Below, one piece after another: positions 1-11,791 of a DNA stretch of 64,000 nt. The notes under the pieces are model-generated. The model was not told where the DNA came from. It saw only the letters and a list, made by a program, of their open reading frames with translations, and searched no databases. Origin of the DNA: Lepraria neglecta (taxonomy: Eukaryota > Ascomycota > Lecanoromycetes > Lecanorales > Stereocaulaceae); assembly GCA_033220425.1 (NCBI GenBank), contig CM065651.1, forward strand, positions 682,001 through 746,000, written 5' to 3'. A program made the position numbers and the translations under genes. The first letter of the stretch is position 1. Each line of letters begins with the position of its first letter.

Positions 1-498
1 TGAAAGCTGTGACCCTAGATTGGAAAATTGAGTGTTTCCCTATGCTTGAGACAAATTAGTAGTAACAAAATTTGGTCAACTCCCGTATCCAGTACGACTA
101 ACGACGTAGCAAGTACTGACTTGGAGAGCAAAAGTGGATCCCTCAGGCAGCAAGATTAGTCCCACAATCTGCTCACTTAGGGGCCGGCTCGAGCCCCGAG
201 GAGACTTGCTTTAGGGCCCTTTCCAGGTTGCTCGGTTAGGGGTTCTGTAGGCTTCCTCGACTTCGTAAGGCTGAGCAGCTTGGCCTTAGCCCCGTCTCTT
301 AGGCCCGAGCATTTTGCTTGCTCTTGTAGAGCAAAGAAGGAGTCGAAGCGGCAAAGGCTTCCGTGTTGAACACATCGATTCTAGAGACAGTGTCAGGAAA
401 ACCGCTGTGTGGAATGCTCTACAGCAAAAGGATACCAAGAATGGACAAGATCTAAACAAAGTAACCTTCGCACCTGCACACCGCTCCCTTCACTCCCC
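1..498. other. Left-edge intergenic DNA, promoter side of zinc-finger gene
   Basis: No convincing coding region is visible. The last ~60 bases before the ATG at 499 are C/T-rich, as is common for fungal promoters and leaders. Short open frames here overlap the zinc-finger gene in the wrong frame and resemble no known family. Confidence 0.4.
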
Positions 499-1394
499 AT
501 GCCCAAACGCCCTCGTTCAGCTTCTCCGCCCCCATCCCCCTCCATCTCGTCCTCTCCCTCCTTAACACCAGACGCCTCCTCCCCAACCTCAAACTCCATC
601 GACGCGCCCTCCCACTCGTCGAAATACCGGCAGACCTCCGACGCGCCCCCTACAAAGGCAGTAATGAAATGCTCCCTCCCACCGCACGCGGAGACGCTCG
701 CGTTCTCTACGTTTGAAGAATTCGAGATACACTACGCGAAAGTGCATGCATATCGGTGTTCTGAGTGTAGGAAGAATTTTCCGACGGAACATTTCTTGGG
801 GTTGCATATTAGTGAGAATCATGATCCGTTGGAGGACGCGAGGAGGGCGAAGGAGGAGAAGACGGTACATGCGCCAGAAAGGTGTGCAGGCGTACGGGTT
901 GTTCTGGTGACTGACGGCTGGTTGTAGTATCGATGCTTCGTTGAAGACTGCGACAAGGTCTGCTCTACACCTCAGAAACGAAGGATGCATCTCACAGACA
1001 AGCATATGTTCCCGAAGGTAAGCAAATGACCTTTGACACTGTTGAATGAATGGCTTTATCTAACGATATATAGAACTATGACTTCCTCATCGTTAACACA
1101 GGCATCGATAAGCGTAGTTCCATGTTGCGATCCAGACACCGCAGACCCAGCTCCGCTGCGTCCAGAGCTTTCCATCGAGAAAAGCGCTCCAATGGGGTGG
1201 AAGAAAACACTTCAATAGCAAATGATTCACCACCAGCAGACATGTCAAAGATAGAACCCCTTGTCGCAGCCAAAACGCCCTCTCCTGATGCAGACGTAGA
1301 CGAACTTGCTTCCACAATGTCTGCGCTCAAATTCGTCCCTCCAAGCGTACGATTCGGTCGAGGTGGGCGACGGGGTGGTTTCAGTCGATCCTGA
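499..1394 (+). CDS. C2H2 zinc-finger protein, ZNF511-like (3 exons)
   Basis: The gene is read as exons 499-864, 928-1017 and 1074-1394, giving 258 residues. Both introns (63 and 56 bp) are GT-AG, and splicing keeps one frame throughout. Residues 1-50 are Ser/Pro-rich and low complexity. The middle carries the finger core: YRCSECRKNF followed by HISENH, and after the first intron YRCFVEDCDKVC followed by HLTDKH. The next stretch, NYDFLIVNTGIDKRSSML, is typical of the fungal ZNF511-like family. The tail is basic and Gly/Arg-rich (RFGRGGRRGGFSRS). ZNF511-like proteins are probably nuclear, but their target is poorly known. The start at 499 is chosen because the open frame further upstream lies in leader-like sequence. 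The antisense F-box pseudogene frame overlaps its last ~150 bases. Confidence 0.85.
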
Positions 1395-2460
1395 CAGGAC
1401 TTCACCGGCGCGTATGGAGGTTCGATTCCACCAGTGGTTATTCATCAGCAGCCGGCCGTTTCCATCGAACCTGAAATCCAGTCGAGGGTCTTCTGGGGCG
1501 CTCGAAGGTGCTTTCAGCATTGAGGCTTCTAGCAACTCTTGCAATCCCTTCATGGGAAGTAACCCCCACTCTTGACCATCGGCATATATCAACTTGCTTG
1601 GGTCGTACACTTTGATCCTGATGCTTCCCAGGCCCCTGATCTTTGTCAAACAAAGTACCCAATATGGAAGCCACCAGCCACTCCAGTGGTCGCCGTCGCT
1701 GTACTGACCATTGACTTTCTTGTTCCATGTCTGCGCCGCATGGATCAAATTTATCGGTTTAAGTCGTTGAATGATGTCCGGTATTCCACTTCGATAAGGA
1801 AGCCAGATCTCCAATCTCGCAAGAGGCGATCCTCTGTTCAGGGCGTCCGCAAGTGATTGGCATACATATGCCTACAAGGGTAGATTGCGCAGGCCCCAGA
1901 TGAGCGGATCCGCTTCGCAGCGTAAGATCAGTCTCTTGCATCCGGGACGGCCCCAAGCCTGTATGAAAGCATGGTGCGTGCGTTTCCACAGACGTTTTAC
2001 ACGACGTTGCGGTTTAGGTAAACAGGGCATATCGAAGACTGGTCAAATCCCTGACAGAAACGAGGTTGTTACGCAAGGAATTAAAAATCGATCTTATATT
2101 CTGATCGTAGGGGCTTGAGGCCACAAGAGCCACCTTATGGAGCATGTGACGGACCTGTAAAGGCATCTTCCTCAACATGTCTAGAGCGTGATCATAACTG
2201 TCATATGAGTAGCTTCTTCCAGCTGCAGATGTTATCACCGGCGTCATGTCTCTCCATGGTGGGTAATTTTCATCTCTCTGGACTGGCTCAAGGATGAGGA
2301 CATGGCATTTGTAGAACCAACGCTGCACTTCCTTCTGCATCCGTTTGCTTGTAACACCGAGGTCGGACAACTCGGTAAAAGGGAGAAAGCAGTATACTAT
2401 TGCCCGCAGCTCTGGAGGAAGTCTGAGAAAAGGTCGGAACAAAGTTGGTGTTTGTCCCAT
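1245..2460 (-). pseudogene. F-box-like protein, upstream copy of a tandem pair, frame-broken
   Basis: The N-terminus reads MGQTPTLFRPFLRLPPELRA, a degenerate F-box start with the LPPELR motif. The downstream part contains WLPYWVLCLTKIRGLGSIRI and DPRLDFRFDGNGRLL. These match the neighbouring copy at 3568-4579 (YWLLPLTRIKGLRSIKV; DTRLDFRFDSKGRLVW). The reading frame is lost near 2020-2030, just after VRDLTS, and resumes in the +1 frame as a KRLW segment matching TRRLW of the paralog. Another in-frame stop lies near 1885, inside a block that otherwise aligns with the paralog (CKRLILR versus CKTLVLR). An unusual intron could explain one break but not easily both, so I call a decayed gene. F-box proteins normally recruit substrates to SCF ubiquitin ligases, but no such role is claimed here. 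Its 3' end overlaps the zinc-finger gene antisense. Confidence 0.6.
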
Positions 2461-2556
2461 TGAATGGAGTGGGCTTTGGGTATTTAGCCCCTCCGGTGAG
2501 GAGTGGCGACGTTTGCGGCCTCGAGGTTCGGGAGGTAGATGGCCCTCTCGACTCTG

Positions 2557-2823
2557 TCAGAAACTTTCAAACACCCGTTTGAGCCAGGAGGGAGACTCGA
2601 TGTCTTGATAATCTCGCACGTACGTAAGGTACCTTGATGAACGTAGCGGACGCCAGGATGTCAAGCCCTGACATTGTGAGCAGGAGGGATATGCTTGTTC
2701 TACATGTGTCAGCAACAGTTCAATGTAGCGGTGAGATGCCGTTTCAATAGCAGATTCATACTCACTTGTGAGCTCAGATGCCGCCAAACGATGGTACAAG
2801 TCCACTAGATGACCACCTCCCAC
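2557..2823 (-). CDS. Possible small hypothetical protein or gene fragment
   Basis: An 88-codon open frame starts with ATG and has protein-like composition: an amphipathic Glu/Leu-rich centre and a CSQC pair. It sits just upstream of the decayed F-box gene on the same strand. No family is recognised. It could be an exon of a lost gene or chance coding potential. Confidence 0.2.
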   Translation of the reverse strand: MGGGHLVDLYHRLAASELTSEYESAIETASHRYIELLLTHVEQAYPSCSQCQGLTSWRPLRSSRYLTYVRDYQDIESPSWLKRVFESF

Positions 2824-2861
2824 TCAACCTTCCCCAGAGCTTCGGATCACCACAGCAAAGA

Positions 2862-3567
2862 CTAATACAATAAGGCGAGTATGCTGTAACGAAAGATTAT
2901 GCTGTAGCAAGTAATGGCTGAAATGCTATGTGATGTTGTAGCAATGTGAAGAGAATGGGCCGGAGATGAGCGTTTGTTTACGAGCTGCGGAGCCGCAAAT
3001 GGTAAGAGCAAGCTAGCAAGAACCTGATGGTAGGTGCATACCAGCGGGTCTACACCCGAGCAAGTGCAATTCCGGGAAAGTGTAACGTGCAATTTGAGGC
3101 ATTAGTATCAAGGAAACTCTCGAACGCTGTGCAATGAGAGCTTGTTTCGGGGTAATTCTCCTGGTAGTCAGTACCCTTCAAGCTCAAACCCTTACATTTA
3201 CCGAGTATTGGCCACTGCTTTGTGATTGGAAAATGCCACTCTCGGCTTGGAGGTTGTCCTTTTTGGCAGGATTTGTACTCAAATATCCTGAATGCGGGCT
3301 TATGTGAGTATTTAACCAAGTCAATGATTTGGCCTTTTACAGTCCTGCAGAGCTCAATGCTGGGTCAAACCTGGCATCTTACCCTTCGAGGCGCTCAAAA
3401 CCAGTGGCCACAAGTCTTAAAGGTGGGATTATGTTAGCAACAGGACGTTTGGAACTTGATTGAAGTATCTGGTATTTAGAAGGGTACAACCCCGACCTAT
3501 CCTGCAGCAACCTCATCATGCACACAATCGCCCCAAATCTCCAGTCTTCCAAACACATCTTCAAACC
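2862..3567. other. Intergenic DNA between the two F-box copies
   Basis: Only short overlapping frames without recognisable domains occur. No tRNA, repeat or promoter element stands out. Confidence 0.3.
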
Positions 3568-4579
3568 TCAGCGGCCCTTCCATACCAGTCGGCCTTTCGA
3601 ATCGAATCGAAAGTCAAGTCGAGTGTCTTGTGCGGCATTGGGAGCTCCGGCCAACATTGTGCTATCCAGAAAGGCCTGCAGCCCATCCACCTGCGCCGGC
3701 TTTAACTCTTGACTCGCCCCAGCCGTCGAAAGTCGGTCATACAATGTAACCTTGATGCTTCTCAAGCCCTTGATTCTGGTCAATGGTAACAACCAATATA
3801 GGTGCTCCCATGAAACTAACGCATTCAAAGAAGTCACCGCATCCCAAGTCTCTGCCGCAACGACCAGCGCACTTGAATCAACATGGTCGATACCATACTC
3901 CCAAAACGGCGGCGGAAACGCAATCTTCAAGTTCTCCAAGTACGATCCCTTACGCATCGTCTGGCCGATGCTTTCGCACATAAACGCAAAATCCCGCAAT
4001 GCTTCGTAGCCCACAACGTCGTCGCGGTGGCTATAGCGCAAGACCAACGTCTTGCACGCCAGCAGACCCACGTTCTGAAGCATCAGTCTGCGAATAGGAT
4101 GCCATAACCGGCGGGTGGATTGGCATTTGATAGAGTTTGAGCCCAAGAATCCCCCACCGGTACTAGCTGGATAGTCTTCGAAGATGTCGAAGATGACGGT
4201 CAAATCCCGGAGGGCGAGACTGGTGCGCAGGAATTTGAGCGGAGTTCCCATCCGCTCTACAACCTCTTCGTGGTACTTAGAAGGTGAAGCAACAATCAGA
4301 CTCGCTTTTCGAAGAGACCGGCGTGCCTGGACGGATATCTGCTGTAGACGCGTCACAGCGCTGTGACAGTTGTCGGAAGCGACTATGATCTCGGGCCCAA
4401 CCCCGACATTCTTCATGAGAATGGGCTCGATGGAAAGAACATTGCGGGCATAGAAGAGCGACTGCGCTTCGGCGTGGAGCTGGCGGCAGGATGATGCTAA
4501 TGGGAGGAGGGTGGTTGATGGGAATGTTTTCTCGCATTTCCTGGGGGATGAACAGGAATGAGTTCGCTGGCTGAGCCAT
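3568..4579 (-). pseudogene. F-box-like protein, second copy of the tandem pair, frame change in F-box
   Basis: The main frame of about 280 residues runs from 4416 to 3568 and ends in DTRLDFRFDSKGRLVWKGR. Upstream, translation from an ATG at 4579 begins MAQPANSFLFIPQEMREN, a plausible F-box start. The F-box then continues in another frame as FPSTTLLPLASSCRQLHAEA, and that frame leads into the main body. The two halves are adjacent with no credible intron, so a small deletion or frameshift lies near 4520 inside the F-box. The body could still be translated from an internal ATG at 4416, without the F-box. It shares its order of conserved blocks with the copy at 1245-2460, so the pair arose by tandem duplication. 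The body resembles the leucine-rich regions of poorly characterised fungal F-box proteins. Confidence 0.6.
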
Positions 4580-7500
4580 CGCAGACGATAGACGTCGAGA
4601 GCTCTCTTTTCTGAGGTTGTTGAGGAGATTTTCGTGGGCGGGATGTTGTGAAGGTAGTTGGTCCCTTCACACTTTAGCGCTTCGTGTACGTGCGAGGAGG
4701 AAGCCGATCGGACCTTGGAGAGTCGACTGTGTTGGATGATTACGTCTCTGATGTCCAGTGTGTCAAGATCTCGATGGCTTCTTGATGAGATAGAGGATGC
4801 ACTTATGCTAGAGGTGTTATATTAGCGAACAGAGCATGTAACTGTGATGTGAAGAAGCAAATCAAGAGGTATTCTCACCTTTGACACTCCGCTTGTCAGA
4901 CGCTCAAAAGCTGTAAGGATCGTAACTTACTTCTGGGTGCTTTAGAGGACTGGGCTAGTGTAGAAGCTCTATTGTGCTGGTTGATGCAGACATGCGTTTG
5001 TGAATGATGGTGGAGTAGTGAAGGATAGTTGTCATTATCATTGAGACATTCTACATTGAATGCTCGGATTAGCTTCACTTCGATAGCCGATGTTTACGAC
5101 CGGTGGCGAAATATTTGTGAGGAGGGCAGATATAGCAGTGGTTTCTGGAAAGTAAATGTTGAATTCGTGGGCTTGACAGTGAATTCACTTTGCCCCAATG
5201 CTAAAGTCTGATTATTTAACAGCACAACACATTTACTCCTTCATACCAATTAGGCGACCTCGCTAGACGCCACTCTTATCAGCATTGTGCGGTTCAGATG
5301 TTTGCTTAATCTGATGACTTCTACTGCGCTTGTCCCTTGTGAATGGTGACATGACTCTTGCATATCTTCTCGAACGACTTTGTCACTCCCTGGTCACTCG
5401 AAAAGGTGTATTGTTTTGCGTCTCGCTTGTTCATTTGCAGGACATGATCGCGAGTGACTTGGGCTGGGGTCTGTCATGGCCTGATGCTTCTTCTTGTGGT
5501 GGCCGGTAATAGGGTCGATGATTAGCTTGGAGTGACTGAGGTCCTTTAGTACGTGGTCTCCGCGACAGCAATAGTATATCAGGTCACACCACTTTTAGTA
5601 TTTTGTGGCGTGTCGAAGGGGAGAATCTGTGGTATCAGTTTGCTGATGATCGATTTGGGAACGTCGACCCTGATCAAAGACAAAGCTGTGCAGTCAGACT
5701 TGTATTTGATGCAGCCCAGGTAAGGAATGGTAACGTCTCGCTCGAGCTGAGAAGTGTTGGGTTCATGCGAAAGCCACGGTGTCCTGATACATTTCGTTGG
5801 AAATTTGAACTGGGAAGTGTTGAGTTCATGGGAGAGTTAGGCTGTTCTGGCTTATTTCGTAGGATATTTGAGCTCAGAGGTGTTGATTTTATGGGATAGG
5901 CAAGATTTGTCCTGTACGTTTCCAACAATATTTAAGCAGAGTCCTTACCAACTACCACAGGACTTAGGCTACAAAGAATTAATTTGACAATCATCTAATG
6001 AGAGGGACGGCCTTTCCGAGAGCTAAACGTAACCGACGCCGGTCTTAGGGTTGATGGAGAAATGATATGTATGTTTATTATATTCTTGATACTCTTGATG
6101 TCCTTTATCGCCAGTGACATCAGGTTTAGAGGAATTTCTGGTCCACTTCTAACTCTCTCTCATTGCTAATACAGGAGATATCAAAAGCTTCTCGGCACGT
6201 CAGGGCTATACCGATGCCGGAAAACCTAGGGTTCTACCCAGGTAAGAATATCCGACACAAAGTGCAAAATGGAGTGAGAGACACACAATTGATGAGGACG
6301 CCTGATCCAGCCTCTAAGCGGCCTGAAGGTCACAAAAGACTTCAATGTTGGTGGCCATAGAATAGTGGCAATCGAAAATTCCGTTAGGAAGCGGGAAAAT
6401 TGAACTTCGGTTTTTCTCGCCTAAGTCAGAAAAAATTGCAGGCCCTCTGCATACTCAATCTAGCCCTTTCTATGGTTTCCTTCTCTCTGACTGTCGAACG
6501 TGGCAGAAAGATCATTGGAAAATCAAATCATTATTGGATGAGTTGCTCGGACCAGGGGCCCCAAGTGGCCGGCGCCAAGGCCGCACTTTATGCAGCTACG
6601 GTGTTCTGGCCTTCGAGGAACTCAACATCTTCTTCAACAATTTTTCTTCACCGCTGGCTTACGGAGTATTATGCATACTTCAATTGCCGAACCTTAGCAT
6701 CACGTAGTAAGTGGGAGGCGTCAATTAGTAGAAGTACCTTGCGCACGATTGCACAGGAAGAGGCTAGATTGTAGATCTAGCCCAGCTTCCACAATCTTCT
6801 TGCAGCGAAATCCCAATTTTTTGCTAGAGCAGTGGTACTAGGAAAGCAAAAACTCTCCGAGCAAGATTAAAGGACGCAGGTTTCGAACTTTGGTAGAAGG
6901 TCATTCACCGCTGAGTGTGTTGGTTCCTTGACTAGAAGGACAGGTATTTGAATATTCAGTCCAGCGAAAGTAAGCATCATGCCGGTAGTTGACAGTGAAA
7001 GAAGCGAAGAGTCAATACATGCCGATCTCTTCTGGCATAGCGACATTGAAAATGTAACACCCTTTTGAAAGAAGAGTTGCTTTGGTATCCATGTGGTACT
7101 AAAATCTCTTCCCATCGCAAAATCTGAACGGTAGGAGGAATTACTGCATGTCTAGGGGCAGCGGGGGCCGTGAACAGTCTTTCATGACTCGCATGCATAA
7201 AAGTAGAAAGGACTTGTGAGCAGATAGACTCTTCAATTGAGCAAGAAACGAGTTGACTCCCACAACAGCTTTCAAATACTTCATATGCGCTGTCGAGGCA
7301 TGCGAATCAAAAGTTAAGCAAACAAATTCGGAGCCCAAGACTCCACAATTTCTGCAAATAACCGACAATAATGAACACCGAAGTCACCAATCCAATATGG
7401 CTTCACGGAGACTATGCCTGATGTGAGCGTCTGAAAAGCTGAAGAAAAGCCCATTTCAGTTTTCAGACGTGCAATTCGTGAAAGTTTATAATGATCGTCT

Positions 7501-8700
7501 CTAAGGCATTTGAGAACCTTGGGTACTTCCGCGTTCCTGGCTCGTCTCGAGCCTAGGAGAGTTCACCGCCTTCGTTTGGCGAACCGCATCCAGCATGTGT
7601 TTTCGGCCGGGACAGACCGCTTGGTTGCAGGATTGGAGAAAGTATACCCTTGAAATCATGCTTAACATGAATCACGATACAAAGCTTAGATTATTGTATA
7701 GGTCAACAAAAATGCCCGTACCCGAATGCTCAGATTTTTATGAGGGCACGGGACCTCGAACGGCAGATAGAAATCGCTATTCTCCGTTGGGCAAGGATAA
7801 GCACAGTCCTCTTTGACGGGTACGCCAATAACTGCCTTGTCGCAGAATTGCATAAGCCAAAGTATGTCAAAGACCAGCCAGTCAGATGGTCTCGATGGTT
7901 TGCTTCCCTTGGCGAAAGCCGGCTAGCAAGCTTGCATAAAGGCGACACAAGCGTTCATAAGCGTGTCGAAGGAGGGGCCGGCCGGGAAAATCAGCGACAA
8001 AGGGTGTGACAAGGGACGACGGTGATTCGAAGATGTGGCCGGACCTCAAAGGACGAAACAAAAGGAGTTGGCCCTGCTGCAGATCTGACATATATCGCTA
8101 GAACTCCCGTGGAAAGGATTGGCTGACTCGGGTGACTGTGGTCATGGGGGCACGCAACCTCTTTGTTATTAATTTCTACCCGCAGTCATTCGGTCGTCGT
8201 AATGCTGGGGTGTGGTGACGAAAAGGTGGGCTACGATTATTCGCCTGCGTGGCATACGAAAGCATTCCTCTTCGTGAATAGGAACTGTTCCCGGTGTGGT
8301 GGAAGAATCGTCCATAGCCAACAAGTTTGGATCCACCAAGCCTAGCCGAATCCTCTTTGTCTGCATGTTGGCACGCTTCAAACTCGTCTCAGAAAGTCTA
8401 GTCTCAAAATAGGAACCAACACCAAGGCGGTTAGCAAGGTAGGTACCTGGTTGGATCTTCGATTGCAAACAGGCACCCCCCAAAAAGGTTGCAGGCGTAG
8501 CGCTGAGCTTTGGCCACCCCTCTTTTGTTGGCGGGCCTTGGCTTGAAAGAAAGACCTAGAAACTCGGCGGTGTCGAAATGAGAGGAGGCGTCAGACCAAC
8601 GCTAATCCAGTGTAGTACTAGCGGTCGACTGGCCACTTTGTTTGGACAACAGAGTGTTGACAAAGCGCAGTCTCCCGCCCCCAAGTCGCTCCTCCATAAA
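4580..8700. other. Long gene-poor interval
   Basis: About 4 kb with no open frame showing a recognisable domain or plausible exon chain. Frames of 60-125 codons occur, for example 6400-6774 on the plus strand, but all have random-looking composition. The only clear structure is the 63-bp tandem repeat at 5749-5937. Decayed genes or non-coding RNAs cannot be excluded. Confidence 0.4.
5749..5937. repeat. 63-bp degenerate tandem repeat, three units
   Basis: Three consecutive 63-base units run 5749-5811, 5812-5874 and 5875-5937. They share the core GTGTTGRGTTCATGG near the start and ATTTGARCT at the end. The third unit is the most diverged (GTGTTGATTTTATGG; ATATTTAAGC). Because 63 is a multiple of three, the repeat also repeats in translation, but no supporting gene structure is seen. 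Confidence 0.7.
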
Positions 8701-9886
8701 CTTGGTCAAGCACCCGAGCTTCATCCCACCTTGCTTCTACTCAAGAATCATCGCCATCATGATCCTTCTACAAACTCGATAACTTCAACAATGATCTGAT
8801 CGTACCTGCCAATTCACCCACGTCAGTCATTGTTGTTGCCTTTGTTTCTGTTCATCAGCGTCGCTCCCTTCATTCCATTCCTCGCCATCACCTACAGCAA
8901 CCCTCACAGCTCCCTCAACCCCAACCCATCACGATTAGCTTGAGCCATCTAATACTTCTCCTATCCTCGGTCCTACGCCATCTACGAGTCAATCCAGCCT
9001 GAGTGCTCCAGCCATTGAGTCGCAGCAAGCTCATTGGAGCCTTGACGCCGTCGACAATTGCCTACCTGTGACGAATCCATCAGACGGCAGTCAGCAGCCA
9101 GTCAATTTGCAACTCAGCTTCAACCTCTCGACTCGAAGTTATCTACAGCTCTCTATATTCCTCGATTACAGCAAACTCCGTCATCCTGTCAGGCCACGAT
9201 ACCCATCCCGAAGGATTGCTCCAACCTTCGAGGAGCAGCCTTCACCTTCCTGAAACAATTCCTGCCTTTTAGCCAGCTTTCATCTACCTCACGATTCTAC
9301 GCAGCGACAAACCCATTCCTCAGTCCGATTACTTGTCGATCTACCTCGGCGTCCTCTCCTTCGCTCTTAGCTTTTTCTTCGACACCCTCGCTCTTACGAT
9401 TCACACCTAAACTTTCAGTAATTCGAATGTTAACTTAACGACTTTCACCTCGTCCTCGTACATATACAGCCTGCCTATCGATCCACACCACGGACGAATT
9501 TTTCATTGTTCATATAAAATATCCTTATCCCGTGCACATGAGCCTCTGATAGAACGAGACGGAGTTTTTTTGATCCATGTGTGGCGGGTGGAGCGGTCTA
9601 TTCAGCGTGTGCATTTCCAAGTATAATACCAAGGTCCCTTTACTGCTTTGTTCGATACCCCGGCTCAACTACATTTCCTAAACTTCCCTTTACGCCAGCT
9701 ACCACGCCCGGACCTGATCCCCCGGGCTACCACGTCACTTCTTTAGGATCGTCCAGACTAGACTTCGAGACAGTTTCTCGTGTACCATCTTCGCCAAAAG
9801 TCACTTATCGGGAGTTTCGCTATCGATCGGTGTTGTGTTGGTTCTTACGGTTTTCCCTCCGCTACTAGGATTGTTTGGAAGACGAT
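8701..9886 (+). promoter_or_regulatory. Long pyrimidine-rich leader/promoter of the Ran1/Ksp1-like kinase
   Basis: About 1.2 kb upstream of the kinase ATG is C/T-rich on the plus strand, with repeated TCCTC/CATCACC-type tracts around 8850-8950 and 9250-9400. This composition is typical of transcribed 5' leaders in filamentous ascomycetes. Several upstream ATG or near-cognate frames occur, including one of about 126 codons ending at 9438. The transcription start cannot be placed from sequence alone. Confidence 0.45.
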
Positions 9887-11791
9887 ATGGATTGTACGAA
9901 GACTAGGTTTATTGAAGGGTTGATGCTGGATGGGCGTTATAAGTCGATATCTCCCCTGAACCATGGATCGTTTGGCATGGTCTTCCTGGCGAAGGACACT
10001 ACCACCGGCGAGCTTGTGGCCATCAAGTGCTTGAGCAAGGCCTCGGCAACCAAGGACTGCCCTGCAGTTGACACCGATGAGAATTCTGTGGAGCTTACTT
10101 GCCACGATCGTCTTGGCAATCACCCGAACATTGTTAACCTAATTCACTCTTTCGAGACCGAGGCCCACATCTACCTCGTTTTGGAATACTGCTCCATGGG
10201 TGATCTGTACGAAGCGATTCGGCTTGATCGTGGACCGCTTCAGACTGAAAATGTCCGGGATTTCATGCTACAACTCGTCAGTGCCGTCGACTTCATGCAC
10301 TCCAAGGGGCTCTACCATCGTGACATCAAGCCGGAGAACATCTTCCTTGCCCAAGATGGCTCCATGAAACTTGGTGACCTTGGACTTGCTACCACGGACG
10401 CTTGGTCTCACGAAGCTTGCGTTGGCAGTGACAGATATATGGCCCCTGAGCAATATGATCCTGCAGACCACGGTTATTCCCCTGCCAAGGCGGACACATG
10501 GGCCATCGGAATCTGCCTGTTGAACGTTCTCTTCTCACGCAATCCCTTCGTGACACCCACAGAGTCTGACAAGCTATTCACGGATTTCGCCAGAGACAAC
10601 CAAGCCCTCTTCGACATCTTCCCCAACATGTCTCAGGACACTTTTGATGTCTTGGTTCACGCAATGGCCATCGATCCTGCCAAGCGGTCTCTGTCCGCTG
10701 TTCGCTGTGCTCTCGAGAAGGTCGTTAGCTTCACTACCGACGAGGAGGTCTTGGATGACTTTTGCACCGAAGCTCGTGAGGTTGCTCCTGCAAGCGCAAA
10801 CAGGGAGCCTCTTCGCACACCGTCGATCTCAAGCCCTCAAGTTAATGAAGACGGTTCTTTCCCCTGGTCAAGGGCACTTCACATGAGCCCCCAACGCCGC
10901 CAACTGTCTGCCATTCCGGACACGGAGAACTACACCGAAGATTTGTTCCCTGCTTCTGAAAAGGACCGCAACTCCTGGTACTCTATGGCCCAAAACTCTT
11001 CGCTGACCTCTGGACTGGATTCTAACCTTGATGCGTCCCTCAAGTCAATGGCCCTACAACCACCAGCGCATCGCAATTTTCCGCGCTCCAATCCAGTTCC
11101 TGTCCCCTCTTCTCTACCTGCCCGCATGACATCCTTGTCATCAGTATTCAGCAAGAAGAAGGAATCAGCCTCGAAAAGCTGGACCGATATTTGGGACGAG
11201 GATGAAGAGGAAGAATTCGTCGAGCATAAGAATACTTGGGAGAAACGACGCGAGTACAACAGTCGGACTTGGAGCCAGGAGAGCAAAGACAACGATGCTA
11301 CTGTTCACCGCTCTGGGCTCTCCGAGATCAAGGACTCTGCTACGAACGCAAGGACTCGGAGCCCACACCAGGAGGAAAAGCTGGCGACAACGGACAGCGT
11401 GAGCGAACATGATGTCTTCGTGTTCGAGGACACCTCACCACGCTACTCACCTCCTTCAAAGCGGCCTGTGGTTGAAAACACTACTCCTGCGAGGCGATCT
11501 ATTATGGACAAGTGGGTAGTACTAGGCAATCGTCGACGCGAGTACGGTCAATACAATCAATCTACTGAGTCGTTTCCTGTCTCCGGTCGGAAACGACCAA
11601 CTACTGGTAGCAATTGGCGCACAGGGTTCGGACTCAAGGTTTTCTCTGGGAATGGGGCCTGGAATGGGGGTAGGGATAGGAGTAACAGGAAAGAGAACGC
11701 GGCGGCCAAGGTTCTGGATTGGCGCAGGGATACTCGTGGTTTCTCCCGTGAGAGCCTGGGAGAAGATGTTGAGTGGGTTGGGAATTTCTAA
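9887..11791 (+). CDS. Ran1/Ksp1-like serine/threonine protein kinase (single exon)
   Basis: The 634-residue protein starts at the first ATG of the frame, at 9887; an in-frame TTG lies four codons upstream. The kinase domain covers roughly residues 18-290. The Gly-loop is GSFGMVFLAKD, the Lys strand VAIKCLSK, the catalytic loop HRDIKPEN, and the APE-equivalent YMAPEQY. The metal loop is DLG rather than DFG (KLGDLGLATT). The C-terminal half is Ser/Pro/Arg-rich, acidic around WDEDEEEEF, and has no domain. The kinase sequence fits the fungal Ran1/Pat1-Ksp1-Vhs1 group, which links nutrient state to growth and, in fission yeast, represses meiosis. The target here is unknown. The leader is very long and carries upstream open frames. 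Confidence 0.9.
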   Translation: MDCTKTRFIEGLMLDGRYKSISPLNHGSFGMVFLAKDTTTGELVAIKCLSKASATKDCPAVDTDENSVELTCHDRLGNHPNIVNLIHSFETEAHIYLVLEYCSMGDLYEAIRLDRGPLQTENVRDFMLQLVSAVDFMHSKGLYHRDIKPENIFLAQDGSMKLGDLGLATTDAWSHEACVGSDRYMAPEQYDPADHGYSPAKADTWAIGICLLNVLFSRNPFVTPTESDKLFTDFARDNQALFDIFPNMSQDTFDVLVHAMAIDPAKRSLSAVRCALEKVVSFTTDEEVLDDFCTEAREVAPASANREPLRTPSISSPQVNEDGSFPWSRALHMSPQRRQLSAIPDTENYTEDLFPASEKDRNSWYSMAQNSSLTSGLDSNLDASLKSMALQPPAHRNFPRSNPVPVPSSLPARMTSLSSVFSKKKESASKSWTDIWDEDEEEEFVEHKNTWEKRREYNSRTWSQESKDNDATVHRSGLSEIKDSATNARTRSPHQEEKLATTDSVSEHDVFVFEDTSPRYSPPSKRPVVENTTPARRSIMDKWVVLGNRRREYGQYNQSTESFPVSGRKRPTTGSNWRTGFGLKVFSGNGAWNGGRDRSNRKENAAAKVLDWRRDTRGFSRESLGEDVEWVGNF

